Made by a program: the position numbers and the translations under genes | The notes under the pieces: model-generated | Seen by the model: only the letters and a program-made list of their open reading frames with translations | What the model was told of the DNA's origin: nothing | The model's database searches: none | Shown: in pieces, positions 52,083-60,783 of the stretch | Numbering within the stretch: the stretch's first letter is position 1 | How the letters are laid out: every line of letters starts with the position of its first letter | Assembly: GCF_017676385.1 (NCBI RefSeq) | Contig: NZ_JAFFZN010000018.1 | Location: forward strand, 1-64,000 | DNA: 64,000 nucleotides | Origin: Streptomyces spirodelae | Lineage (GTDB): Bacteria > Actinomycetota > Actinomycetes > Streptomycetales > Streptomycetaceae | Reading direction: 5' to 3'

Positions 52083-52781
52083 GGCGTTCGGTCGTCGGTC
52101 GGTCTCCGTCCGCGCCGTATCCACGGCCCGGTGGTGTTCGCACGGCAAGGGCATACGAACGCTCAACGTTCTCTTCCCCTCCCATTCCCTCCGTTACGGT
52201 CCCCCTCCAGCCGGAAGCTACAGCTCCAAGTGGGCCGGACGCTACGTGCGTCTGCAGCGTGCAAATTCATCGGTAATTGCACGCGCATCCGTCAGGAACG
52301 TGAGATGTCTGCGCGTCGAACGATCGGACGAGGAATAGCCCTATTTTCTTTCCTCTGTGATCGAAGGTGGCCGTCCACGTCGATACCGTGACCGTTCTCG
52401 ACGTCTCATCTGTTCACTCGCCACGATCGCGGCCGTGGGGGCGGTGCGGGAAACCCTCACGGCTCCAGGGGTGGATTTCACCCGTCGGGGTGGCGAACCG
52501 TTACGGCGTCCGAATCCACCGCAATGTCCGCTGTCGGCCGCCCGCCCCACCGCAGGCGGATCGCCGACCTGGACGCGGTCGTGTTGAATTGGACTCCGCC
52601 GTCGGAGGGTTGGAGGTCGCTTGTCGGAAGGGCTCGGCTGCCAGGCCAGAAGGGGCGTGCGACTGCCGGGTCCCGGTTGGCCGGGCACGGGTACCTGAGA
52701 CCCGGGCGGCGGCGACGGCCCGCCGGGGCCTTGGGCTGTAACTGTCCGTGTTCTGATCGGTTTGGTGTGTGGGGGGTTCTG
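52083..52781. other. 699-base divergent gap
   Basis: This separates the sigma-like gene from the large linker protein. It holds a strong palindrome at 52257-52284 and a weaker inverted repeat CCGGGTC (52666-52672) / GACCCGG (52699-52705). No frame looks coding before the GTG at 52782. Confidence 0.45.
52257..52284. promoter_or_regulatory. 28-bp palindrome, probable operator
   Basis: GCGTGCAAATT (52257-52267) faces AATTGCACGC (52275-52284). The arms match over 10 bases with one extra A on the left and a 7-base centre. The AT-rich core in GC-rich DNA and the divergent position suggest a regulator binding site. The TTGCA arms do not clearly match a Streptomyces regulon I know. Confidence 0.5.
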
Positions 52782-54407
52782 GTGTCGGTTCCGGGTGTGG
52801 GCTCCGAGGGCGCGGGCGACGGTGTGCTGGTGATGGCGGGCGTCGGCGGGGGACTGATGGACGTCGGGGTCGTGGTGGCCGGCCTCGGCGGGGTCTCCTG
52901 GCCCGGGGCGCTGGCCGGTACGGGCGGTGACGCCGCCGGCAGCCGGGGCGGTGTGGGAGTCGTGGAGCTGGTGGGCCCGGTCGACCCGCAGATGGTGCTG
53001 GCACGCGTACGTCTGGTGGCGGGGGTGTCCGGGCAGCTGCTGGTCGTCATCGTCGGAGAGCTGCGCAAGGACCCACGCAAAGGCGGACTGCACATCGGAC
53101 TGGGGGCGCCCGGACAGCACTCGGCGGCGGTGCGGTACAGCGGACTTCCCTGGGAGTGGCTGATAGGCGAGTTGGCCATGAGGCCCCCGAGGGCGACGAC
53201 CGTCATGCTCGACGTGGCCACGGAGCCCGGCACCTGGGAGTCGATTCAGACGGGCGGCCTGCCGGAGGCCCCCGGTGTGTCGGTCTTCGGCCGGGTAGTG
53301 CGGCAGGGGCGCGGGCCGAGATGGCGCCGGCTGCGCGGCGGCAGCGTACCGGTGGAACCCACCTACCTCCAGGAGTGCGTACGAGTGTGGCGTGCGGGCG
53401 GCCGCCTGCCCTTCGCCGAGCTGCACGAGCGGGCCGCTGCCGTCTCCGGTACGACGGAGAGCGAGCAGGCGCTGTTCGTGTCCTCGGCATCCGCCGCCTT
53501 CCCCGCCCCCTCGCAGTATCCGGCAGCGGCGCCGGTACCGGCGGCCGGAACGCAGCCGGTCCCGCAGGCGGCGCTCGCCCAGCACAACGGCTGGGAGCAC
53601 CAGCCCCAGCCGGACCTCCCGGCGGACTGGCAGCGCGAGAACCACCACCCGCCGCACCACGCACAGGCGCCCGACCAGTACGCGCCGCACGCGCCTGCCC
53701 CGGCCTCGTACGCACCGCAGACGCAAGCGCAGGCGTCGGCGGCGGCCGTCCCCGAGAACGGTGCTGCCGCCCCGCACCAGCCCGCCTCGCCGCCCCACGC
53801 TGTCCGACCGCCCGCAGCCGGCGCCGCCCCAGCCGACGCCTCCCCGACCGCCCCCGCCACAGCCGCCTCCTCCGCGGTCGCCTCCCTCTCCGCCGAGCCC
53901 TCCGCCGCCCCCGCCCCGGCGGCCAGACCCCCGGCGGAACAGCCCCCTGCGCCCCGGACTTCACACGCCCAGCCCGCGGAGGACCCGCACGAGACGATCA
54001 TGGCCGCCGCGCGTGCGGGCCGCCATGAGGAGGCCGAGGCGCTGGCTGCAGCCTGGGAGGACGCCGCCGAGCGCGCCGAGGGGCCCGACTCGGAGGGAGC
54101 GCTGCACTGGGTGGAGGTCCGCGCCGACCTCGCCCGCCTGGCCGGAGATCCGGCCCGCAGCTGTGAACTGTGGCTGCGGGTGGCCCGGGGCCGCCTCGAA
54201 CGCGGCGAGGCGGAGAACGCCATGGAGGTGGAAGGCGCCGTCGACCGTGCCCATCACCAGTGGCAGTGCCTGGAGGACGGGGAGACGGCCCGCGAGCTGG
54301 CCCCGGAGCTGGTGCTCCTGCGCCGCCGGGTACCGGGCCGCCAGCCCGGCGCCGTACGGCTGGTGGAGGAGCGCGCGGAGCGGCTTCTCGGCGGCGTCGA
54401 ACAATAG
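52782..54407 (+). CDS. Conserved Streptomyces protein with long Pro/Ala linker, function unknown
   Basis: 541 residues from the GTG at 52782 (SVPGVGSEGAGDGVLVMAGV), preceded by a G-rich site. Residues 1-220 form a conserved domain (VVELVGPVDPQMVLARVRLV; GQLLVVIVGELRKDPRKGGL; YSGLPWEWLIGELA). About 180 residues of Pro, Ala and Gln follow and look disordered. The C-terminal ~130 residues are helical and repeat-like (ARAGRHEEAEALAAAWEDAA; ARSCELWLRVARGRLERGEA), as in TPR adaptors. A scaffolding role is plausible. I do not recognise a named family. Confidence 0.72.
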   Translation: MSVPGVGSEGAGDGVLVMAGVGGGLMDVGVVVAGLGGVSWPGALAGTGGDAAGSRGGVGVVELVGPVDPQMVLARVRLVAGVSGQLLVVIVGELRKDPRKGGLHIGLGAPGQHSAAVRYSGLPWEWLIGELAMRPPRATTVMLDVATEPGTWESIQTGGLPEAPGVSVFGRVVRQGRGPRWRRLRGGSVPVEPTYLQECVRVWRAGGRLPFAELHERAAAVSGTTESEQALFVSSASAAFPAPSQYPAAAPVPAAGTQPVPQAALAQHNGWEHQPQPDLPADWQRENHHPPHHAQAPDQYAPHAPAPASYAPQTQAQASAAAVPENGAAAPHQPASPPHAVRPPAAGAAPADASPTAPATAASSAVASLSAEPSAAPAPAARPPAEQPPAPRTSHAQPAEDPHETIMAAARAGRHEEAEALAAAWEDAAERAEGPDSEGALHWVEVRADLARLAGDPARSCELWLRVARGRLERGEAENAMEVEGAVDRAHHQWQCLEDGETARELAPELVLLRRRVPGRQPGAVRLVEERAERLLGGVEQ

Positions 54408-54568
54408 GCAGGCAGTACAGCGGAGTCGAACAGCAGGCGGGCAGGACAGCCGCAGGAGTGGCGCGGATTGGTCCTTTCGCAGCATCAGCGGACCGGCCGT
54501 GCGCCCGCTCGGTGGCACATCTCGGACGCTGGATCGCGCACTGTCCGAGACACCCTTGAGGAGCACCC

Positions 54569-54754
54569 ATGTTCCGTCGATCCGCACCGGTCCTGGCCAC
54601 GCTCGTGGCGACAACCGCGCTCGCCGTCGCGCCCGCCGAAGCAGCCGAGCAGGGGCGGGGCAAGATGACGCCCCGTGAGCAGGTCGCCCTCGAGGTCGCG
54701 GAGCAGGTGCTGGGCAAGGTGTTGGGCGGTGCCGTCACCCTGGGCGGCGACTGA
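54569..54754 (+). CDS. Small secreted protein, 61 residues
   Basis: The ATG at 54569 has GAGGAG 5 bases upstream. Residues 1-25 are a Sec signal (LATLVATTALAVAPAEA) ending in Ala-x-Ala. The mature part of about 36 residues (MTPREQVALEVAEQVLGKVL) is one amphipathic helix with no Cys. A hairpin follows the stop codon, so it is probably a separate transcript. No function is known. Confidence 0.62.
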   Translation: MFRRSAPVLATLVATTALAVAPAEAAEQGRGKMTPREQVALEVAEQVLGKVLGGAVTLGGD

Positions 54755-54826
54755 CAGCAGACCCGGGCCGGGGCGCCCTGTGGCCCGGCAAACCGCGCCG
54801 GGCGTGCAGCCGGGAGTCCGGGGCCG

Positions 54827-54846
54827 GGAGCCCGGGCCGGGGCTCC
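54827..54846. terminator. Hairpin terminator
   Basis: GGAGCCC (54827-54833) pairs perfectly with GGGCTCC (54840-54846) with a 6-base loop, 73 bases after the small secreted protein stop. Confidence 0.45.
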
Positions 54847-55011
54847 GGCTCCGCGCCCGGTCCGCGACGGCTGTGTTTCCGTGGCCGTGAGCCGATTCAC
54901 CGTGAGATGATCTTGTGTGTTCCGCCCTCTACACGGACGCTTGATCCGCTCGTACTGTTGGCAGTTGTCACCGCGTCAACTAACCGCCCCGAACGGAGAT
55001 TGCAACTCACC

Positions 55012-56256
55012 GTGTCTGTTTCCGAGCCTCTGACTCTCGACCCCACCGGCAGTGACCCGCACGGTGAGCACAAGGCCCTGCACGAGCGGGGCCCGGCAAC
55101 CCGTGTCGACCTCCTCGGCGTCACCGCCTGGTCGGTGAGCGACCCCGCCCTCCTCAAGAAGCTGCTGACCGGGCCGGACGTCTCCAAGGACGCGCGGCAG
55201 CACTGGCCGCAGTTCGCCGAGACCGTCCCCACCTGGCCGTTGGCGCTGTGGGTCGCGGTGGAGAACATGTTCACCTCCTACGGCAGTGATCACCGCAGAC
55301 TGCGCCGCATGGTGGCACCGTCCTTCAGTGCCCGGCGTATCGCCGCGCTCGGCGAGCGGGTCGAGAGCATCGTCGACGACCTGCTGGACGTGCTGGAGCG
55401 CACCCCCGAGGGTGAGGCGGCGGACGTGCGCGAGCTGTTCGCCTACCCGCTCCCCATCCAGGTGATCTGTCATCTGATGGGCGTTCCTGAGGAGCGCCGC
55501 GAGGGCTTCCGCGAACTGGTCGACAACGTCTTCGCCACCACCCTCAGCCCCGACGAGGCCGCCGCCAACACAGCCGCCCTCTACGCGGTCCTGGACGACC
55601 TCATAGCCGAGAAGCGGGAGCGGCCGGGCGAGGACATGACCTCGCTCCTCATCGACACGCGGGACGAGGAGGGGGACGGCTCCGCGCTCTCGGAGGCGGA
55701 ACTGCGCGACACCCTGCTGCTGATGATCAGCGCGGGCTACGAGACCACCGTCAACCTTCTCGACCAGGCCATCACCGTCCTGCTGACCCACCCCGAGCAG
55801 CTGGCACTGGTGCGGGAGGGCAGGGCCGGCTGGTCCGACGTGGTCGAGGAGACGCTCCGCTTCGAACCTGCCGTCAAGCACCTGCCGTTGCGTTTCGCGG
55901 TGAACGACATTCCGCTGCCCGACGGACAGGTGATCGCCAAGGGCGAGCCGATCCTGGCCTCTTACGCGGCCGCCAACCGGCACCCCGACTGGCACGGCGA
56001 GACGGCAGACGTCTTCGATATGACCCGCACAGCGCCAGGACCCGAGCACCTCGCCTTCGGCCACGGTGTCCACTTCTGCCTCGGTGCCCCGCTGGCCCGC
56101 CTGGAGGCCACCACCGCGCTGGAGAAGTTCTTCGCCCGCTTCCCCGACGCCCGGCTGGGCGTCCCGGCCGAGGAACTGCGCCCCGTCCCCTCGCTGATCA
56201 GCAACGGCCACGAGACCCTGCCGGTGGTGCTGCGCCCGGAGCCGGGCGCCCGCTGA
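55012..56256 (+). CDS. Cytochrome P450
   Basis: A 414-residue soluble bacterial P450 from the GTG at 55012; the frame is open further upstream but lacks family sequence. The I-helix oxygen-activation motif is AGYETT (241-246), the K-helix ExxR is EETLRFEP, and the haem loop is FGHGVHFCLGAPLARLE with axial Cys356. Streptomyces enzymes of this type hydroxylate macrolides, terpenes or xenobiotics (CYP105/107-like). No ferredoxin is adjacent, so electron donors come from elsewhere. Substrate is unknown. Confidence 0.93.
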   Translation: MSVSEPLTLDPTGSDPHGEHKALHERGPATRVDLLGVTAWSVSDPALLKKLLTGPDVSKDARQHWPQFAETVPTWPLALWVAVENMFTSYGSDHRRLRRMVAPSFSARRIAALGERVESIVDDLLDVLERTPEGEAADVRELFAYPLPIQVICHLMGVPEERREGFRELVDNVFATTLSPDEAAANTAALYAVLDDLIAEKRERPGEDMTSLLIDTRDEEGDGSALSEAELRDTLLLMISAGYETTVNLLDQAITVLLTHPEQLALVREGRAGWSDVVEETLRFEPAVKHLPLRFAVNDIPLPDGQVIAKGEPILASYAAANRHPDWHGETADVFDMTRTAPGPEHLAFGHGVHFCLGAPLARLEATTALEKFFARFPDARLGVPAEELRPVPSLISNGHETLPVVLRPEPGAR

Positions 56257-56278
56257 TCCCCGCGGCCTGACGGCCCCC

Positions 56279-57166
56279 TCAGTTGCCGTTACCCGGTCTG
56301 AGGGGGCCGATCTTCGGCACCGACGCGTCGCCGTCGGCCGTGACGGGACCGCCCGTCCAGTCGACCCGGAGGGATGCCCGCTGGTCCGGCGGGGTGAGCA
56401 GGGCGGCGTCCGGGGTGACGGTCCGAGTGCCGGTCATCGCCGGGTTGGCGTACGACAGCGGAGCCCAGGCGCTCGCTCCCGAGGAGAGCTCGACCGGCTG
56501 CGAAGCGCTGCCCTCGCGTTTTGGGGGCACCGACACCTGGTCACCGGAAGCGTTGATGAAGGCGAACCCCGGGAAGCCGCTCACCGTGCAGGTCCTGCCC
56601 GACTTGTTGGTGAAGACGAGGGCGTAGTGGTTCTGCCCGGCGCCCGGCCTGTTGGGGCCTATGGAAGCGCTCAGATCGGTGGTGGTGCACACAGAACCCG
56701 CTCCGCCGGAACCGGGCAGCGTGCCCTCGTCGCCGCCGGCCCCGGCACCCCCGGGGCCGTCTGAACCGCCCGCCGACCCTTCGGCGCCCCGCGACGCCGC
56801 TGCGGAGGACTTCGAGCCGTGGCCCTTCGTCTCGCCGTCATTTCTGCCTTTCTTCTTGTCGCTGTTCTTGCCGTCCGTGGCGCTGTCGTCCTCCTTGCCG
56901 CCGCCCTTCGTGCTGCCGGGCGGGGCGACACCGGCCGGTGTGGCGTCACCGACGACCCGGCGGGGTTTCGAGGCGGCGGCGTCCTTGTCACCGCACCCGG
57001 TCAGCAGCACACCGGCCGCCAGCAGCGTGGTCGTGGCAGCCGCGGCTCTCCCCGGCCGGCGGACGCGGTCACGCCACTCGCGCGCACCGGCTCCCGGGCC
57101 TGCGGTCTCCCGCCGGGGACCCGCCGCCCTCTTCGCGCTGTGCGTCATCTCCGCGTCCGGTGCCAT
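56279..57166 (-). CDS. DUF4232 domain lipoprotein
   Basis: A 295-residue exported protein. After a basic lead, LLAAGVLLTGC is a lipobox. About 90 residues of low-complexity Lys/Gly/Asp/Ser linker follow, and the C-terminal ~140 residues are DUF4232 (CTTTDLSASIGPNRPGAGQN; LVFTNKSGRTCTVSGFPGFA). The domain has two conserved Cys, probably disulfide-bonded. Such lipoproteins are abundant in Streptomyces and uncharacterised. Its start is convergent-distant from the P450 stop by 22 bases. Confidence 0.85.
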   Translation of the reverse strand: MAPDAEMTHSAKRAAGPRRETAGPGAGAREWRDRVRRPGRAAAATTTLLAAGVLLTGCGDKDAAASKPRRVVGDATPAGVAPPGSTKGGGKEDDSATDGKNSDKKKGRNDGETKGHGSKSSAAASRGAEGSAGGSDGPGGAGAGGDEGTLPGSGGAGSVCTTTDLSASIGPNRPGAGQNHYALVFTNKSGRTCTVSGFPGFAFINASGDQVSVPPKREGSASQPVELSSGASAWAPLSYANPAMTGTRTVTPDAALLTPPDQRASLRVDWTGGPVTADGDASVPKIGPLRPGNGN

Positions 57167-57406
57167 GCTGTCGTCGACTCCCTGCTCGTACTGCCCGCCG
57201 TCGGGCCGGGCACAGCGTTCTCAGCTGCCCGGCTTTCGATGACAGGGCGGACGGAATAGTTCACGGTGTACGGAGATTGTTTCCCGAGCACCCCGCGGCA
57301 GCCCAAGGGGGGACCGACGATCCCCTGACAACCGCTGCCTTCCTCCCGTTCTCCGGTCGGCGCACCGTTGAAGTGCAAGAACCCACCACCGAACGGAGAA
57401 CACGGC

Positions 57407-58162
57407 ATGGCTCGCATCGCCCTCATCACCGGCGCCAACCGCGGACTGGGACGCAGCACGGCGCTGCACCTGGCCGAGGCGGGCACCGACCTGCTGCTCA
57501 CCTACCGCTCGCACGCCGAAGAGGCCGCGGACGTCGTCGCGCGCATCCGCGCCATGGGCCGGACGGCCGTCGCACTGCCGCTGGATGCCTCGGACCCCGC
57601 CGCGTTCCCGGCCTTCGCCGAGACCGTGCGCGGCCTGCTGAAGGAGCACTGGGAGCGCGAGGACTTCGACATCCTGCTCAACAACGCCGGGCACGGCAGT
57701 TACAAGGCGTTCGCACAGACCACCGAGGAGGAGTTCGACGCTCTGATGGATGTCCACGTCAAGGGCGTCTTCTTCCTCACCCAGGCGCTGCTGCCCCTGC
57801 TCAAGGACGGCGGCCGGATTCTGAACACCTCCACCGGGCTGACCCGTTTCATCGCTGCCGAGACCTCCGCGTACGCTGCGGCCAAGGGCGCTGTCGAGGT
57901 GCTGACCCGCTATCTCGCCAAGGAACTGGGGCCGCGCGGCATCGCCGTCAACGTCATCGCGCCGGGCGCCACGGCGACCGACTTCGGAGGCGGGGCCGTC
58001 CGGGACAACCTCGAGACCAGGAACGGTCTGGGTTCGCTCACCGCGATGGGCAGGGTCGGGGAGGCGGACGACATCGGAGCCGCCGCCGCGGCGCTGCTGG
58101 ACGAGCGGACTTCCTGGATCACCGGCCAGCGCGTCGAGGCATCGGGCGGCATGCTGTTGTGA
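57407..58162 (+). CDS. Short-chain dehydrogenase/reductase
   Basis: A 251-residue classical SDR from the ATG at 57407 with GGAG upstream. The cofactor motif is ALITGANRGLGRSTALHLAE, NNAGHG marks the central strand, and the catalytic pair is Tyr in SAYAAAKGAVEVLTRYL with Lys four residues later. It uses NAD(P)H to reduce or oxidise a small alcohol/ketone. The next gene is an XRE/MmyB regulator; in Streptomyces these two types are frequent neighbours, usually divergent, whereas here they are co-directional. Confidence 0.92.
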   Translation: MARIALITGANRGLGRSTALHLAEAGTDLLLTYRSHAEEAADVVARIRAMGRTAVALPLDASDPAAFPAFAETVRGLLKEHWEREDFDILLNNAGHGSYKAFAQTTEEEFDALMDVHVKGVFFLTQALLPLLKDGGRILNTSTGLTRFIAAETSAYAAAKGAVEVLTRYLAKELGPRGIAVNVIAPGATATDFGGGAVRDNLETRNGLGSLTAMGRVGEADDIGAAAAALLDERTSWITGQRVEASGGMLL

Positions 58163-58164
58163 GC

Positions 58165-58244
58165 GGAACGCCGGAACGCCGGAACGCCGGAACGCCGGAA
58201 CGCCGGAACGCCGGAACGCCGGAACGCCGGAACGCCGGAACGCC
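58165..58244. repeat. Perfect 8-bp tandem repeat, ten copies
   Basis: GGAACGCC is repeated ten times without error, followed by one more copy (58260-58267) and a degenerate one (GGAACGGG) after an interruption. It fills most of the 129 bases between the SDR stop and the XRE start. The unit is not a multiple of three. An exact array of this kind is prone to length change by slippage. Confidence 0.97.
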
Positions 58245-58291
58245 GGGCCCCGGAAGGTTGGAACGCCGGAACGGGACAGGGAGCATCGACA

Positions 58292-59170
58292 ATGGACCGA
58301 GCACAGCTCGCGGACTTCCTGCGGACACGCCGGGAGGCGCTGCAGCCGGAGGATGTGGGCCTGCCCCGTGGGCCGCGCCGCCGCACCAGGGGGCTGCGAC
58401 GCGAGGAGGCGGCGGCCCTGAGCGGTATGTCGACCGATTACTACAGCCGCCTGGAGCAGCAGCGTGGCCCGCAGCCCTCGCCGCCGATGCTGGCCGCGAT
58501 CGCCAGGGGCCTGCACCTGTCGCTCGCCGAGCGCGACCATCTGTTCCGTATCGCCGGGCACAACCCGCCCCCGCGGTCGGGTTCCGACCACATCTCGCCC
58601 GGACTGATGCGGATCATCGGCCGTCTCGGTGACACACCGGCGCAGGTGATCAACGAACTGGCCGAGACGCTGTGGCAGACGCCTCTTGCAGCGGCCCTGC
58701 TGGGCGACGAGACCCGGTACACCGGTGCGGCGCGCAGTACGTACTACCGGTGGTTCACCGACCCGGCCGCACGGCTGATCTTCCCCGAGGAGGACCACCC
58801 CCGGCACAGCCGGTTCTTCGCCTCGGAACTCCGTGCCGCCTACTCCCGGCAGGGCACGGGCAGCCGCGCCGAGCTGCTGGTGGAGCGGCTGCTGGAGGTC
58901 AGCGAGGAGTTCGCCCGGTACTGGAGCGCCCATGAGATCGGCGCCCCACGGGTGGAACCGAAGCGGTTCCGCCACTCCGAGCTGGGCGAGATCGAGACGC
59001 ACTGCCAGGTGCTCCTGGACCCGGACCAGGCCCAGACGCTCCTCGTCTATACGGCCACCCCCGGCTCGGCCGACGACGAGAAGCTCCGCCTGCTCCCGGC
59101 CGTCGGCCCCCGCTCCACCGGGGCCGACGCCGGTCGTCCTTCCTCCGGAACAGGTCAGGACCTGCCGTGA
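58292..59170 (+). CDS. XRE-family regulator with MmyB-like ligand domain
   Basis: A 292-residue regulator from the ATG at 58292 with AGGGAG upstream. The N-terminal Cro/C1 helix-turn-helix (GLRREEAAALSGMSTDYYSRLEQ region, residues ~34-56) is followed by the MmyB-type domain (VINELAETLWQTPLAAALLG; RWFTDPAARLIFPEEDHPRH). MmyB domains may bind fatty acids, and such proteins often control an adjacent SDR. The SDR upstream is therefore the expected target. The tail after residue ~270 is non-conserved. Confidence 0.9.
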   Translation: MDRAQLADFLRTRREALQPEDVGLPRGPRRRTRGLRREEAAALSGMSTDYYSRLEQQRGPQPSPPMLAAIARGLHLSLAERDHLFRIAGHNPPPRSGSDHISPGLMRIIGRLGDTPAQVINELAETLWQTPLAAALLGDETRYTGAARSTYYRWFTDPAARLIFPEEDHPRHSRFFASELRAAYSRQGTGSRAELLVERLLEVSEEFARYWSAHEIGAPRVEPKRFRHSELGEIETHCQVLLDPDQAQTLLVYTATPGSADDEKLRLLPAVGPRSTGADAGRPSSGTGQDLP

Positions 59171-59177
59171 CGACGAG

Positions 59178-59558
59178 TCAGAGGTACTGCGCCAGGCCGT
59201 TGCCGAGGGACCAGTCGGCCGACTGGTTCTCGGTGACCGTGACGAACATGTTGCGGGGTTCCGTTCCGGCGTAGCTGTGGGCGAGCTCGGCGATCCGCCG
59301 GTACATGGCCTGCTTCTGAGCGGGTGTCCGCCCGGAGCGCATGGTGATGGCCACATAGACGATGCCCTCGTCCCGCTGCACGCCGAGGTAGTTGTCGTAG
59401 GCCAGCGTGCTGTGGGTGCCGTCGTGGCCGACGAGGACCTGGAACCGGTCGTCGGGCGGTATTCCGATCGTCTCGACCAGCGCTTCGTGCACGGCCCGGC
59501 CGAGGGCGTCGAGTCGTTGCCCGTCGGCCCGCAACGCGTCGATACGGACAAAGGGCAT
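59178..59558 (-). CDS. Tautomerase-family protein
   Basis: A 126-residue protein with the 4-oxalocrotonate tautomerase-like fold duplicated in one chain. After removal of Met the N-terminus is Pro (MPFVRIDAL), the expected catalytic base. RFQVLVGHDGTHSTL and VTVTENQSADWSLGNGLAQY are typical of the YusQ-like long tautomerases. It is convergent with the XRE gene with a 7-base gap. Substrate is unknown. Confidence 0.85.
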   Translation of the reverse strand: MPFVRIDALRADGQRLDALGRAVHEALVETIGIPPDDRFQVLVGHDGTHSTLAYDNYLGVQRDEGIVYVAITMRSGRTPAQKQAMYRRIAELAHSYAGTEPRNMFVTVTENQSADWSLGNGLAQYL

Positions 59559-59659
59559 GGGCGGCTCTCCTTCACGGGACGGGCGGCACCTGTCAGCACC
59601 GCAGTGCCGTACATACTAGTAGGTACAGCTATTGTCGGGGACGCCGTCCGATGAACCTG

Positions 59660-60253
59660 TCAGGGGCGCCGTCCGATGAAGCAGAGGAAGGCCGTCTGCG
59701 CGTCGGCGTCCTCCGGCGCCGGGAGGCTCCGGTCGAAGGCCCCGGTGGACAGCAGTGCCGCGTGATGCGGGACCAGCGCCTGATGGGTGCGGGTGACGGC
59801 GTCCTGGTCGAGTATCTCGTCGCCTCCGGTGGCGCGGGCCAGGTCCCAGGCGTGGCCCAGCAGTTCCAGGGAGCCGATCACCTCGACGGCCACCTCCACG
59901 GGCACCGGTCCGAGTGGTCCGCCGGGCAGCGGACGGTCGGCCTGCTCGGGGTCGCGGAGCATCGCGACCATGTCGTCGCGGCAGGCGAGGAACGCGGTCG
60001 CCAGGTCGGCGCCCGGCTCCACGGCGGGCGCCTCGGCCATGGGTGAGACGCCGACGCCGTGCGCGGGGGAGGGCGGAGCGCCATGGACGGCGGCGAGGAT
60101 GCCGCGGTGTCCGTTGATGACGTGCGCGACGACATCGCGGGCCGTCCAGCCCCGGCACGGGCTGTGCGCGTCCCACCGGTCGTCGGGCGTGGCCCGGACG
60201 CGGGCCAGGAAGGCGTCGGCGAGGTGGGCGTAGTGGTCTGCTGTGTCGGACAT
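59660..60253 (-). CDS. TIGR03086-type DinB-like metal-binding protein
   Basis: A 197-residue four-helix-bundle protein of the mycothiol-dependent maleylpyruvate isomerase/DinB superfamily. Seen motifs are CRGWTARDVVAHVINGHRG (His metal ligand) and GSLELLGHAWDLARATG (second His). The family uses mycothiol for detoxification transfers in actinobacteria; many members are of unknown substrate. Start is the ATG at 60253. It lies 26 bases below the SRPBCC gene and probably shares its transcript. Confidence 0.85.
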   Translation of the reverse strand: MSDTADHYAHLADAFLARVRATPDDRWDAHSPCRGWTARDVVAHVINGHRGILAAVHGAPPSPAHGVGVSPMAEAPAVEPGADLATAFLACRDDMVAMLRDPEQADRPLPGGPLGPVPVEVAVEVIGSLELLGHAWDLARATGGDEILDQDAVTRTHQALVPHHAALLSTGAFDRSLPAPEDADAQTAFLCFIGRRP

Positions 60254-60279
60254 GAGGGGTTCCTGCCTGTTTCGGTGGG

Positions 60280-60783
60280 TCAGCCGGCGGGCAGCCGGCT
60301 GAGGAATTCCGCCAGTCGGCGCTTGACCAGGGAGTTCCATCCGCCGCCCATCGCGTTGCGGGCCCGCTGCTGGAGCGGGTTGTCGGGGTCGAAGCCCTCG
60401 TGGAGAAGGAAGAGCCGGGTGCCGCGCCCTTCCGGCCGCAGGGTCCAGGTGATGGTCCAGTCGGCGCCGCTCGGGCTCATGGGGTCCGCGTCGCGCCAGC
60501 CGACGCGCAGCATGCGCTCGGGCTCGAAGGCGAGCACCTCGGCCCGTACGGTGCCGGAGAACCCCGTGGCGGGCATGGGCCGGGCCCGCATGGTGTAGCG
60601 GTGGCCGACCTCGAGACGGAAGTCGCAGGGCATGAGCCACTGCTCGATCAGCCCCGGTTCGGTCAGGGCCCGCCACACCTTGGCGGGTGGATGGGCCAGG
60701 AACTGGTCGACCCGCACGGTGCCCGGATCGTCGTCGGCCGTACCGTCAGCCGTACCGCTGTTCGTCGCCTCGTCGTCGGTCAT
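60280..60783 (-). CDS. SRPBCC (AHSA1-like) protein
   Basis: A 167-residue START-like protein: VRVDQFLAHPPAKVWRALTE, EQWLMPCDFRLEVGHRYTMR, LRVGWRDADPMSPSGADWTI and a C-terminal helix. AHSA1-type proteins bind hydrophobic ligands in a central cavity. The ATG at 60783 overlaps the ArsR stop as ATGA. ArsR-SRPBCC pairs are widespread, but ligand and role are unknown. Confidence 0.9.
   Translation of the reverse strand: MTDDEATNSGTADGTADDDPGTVRVDQFLAHPPAKVWRALTEPGLIEQWLMPCDFRLEVGHRYTMRARPMPATGFSGTVRAEVLAFEPERMLRVGWRDADPMSPSGADWTITWTLRPEGRGTRLFLLHEGFDPDNPLQQRARNAMGGGWNSLVKRRLAEFLSRLPAG

Noticed and set aside
58165..58275. Possible CRISPR array
   Set aside because: The unit is only 8 bp, is contiguous and has no spacers.
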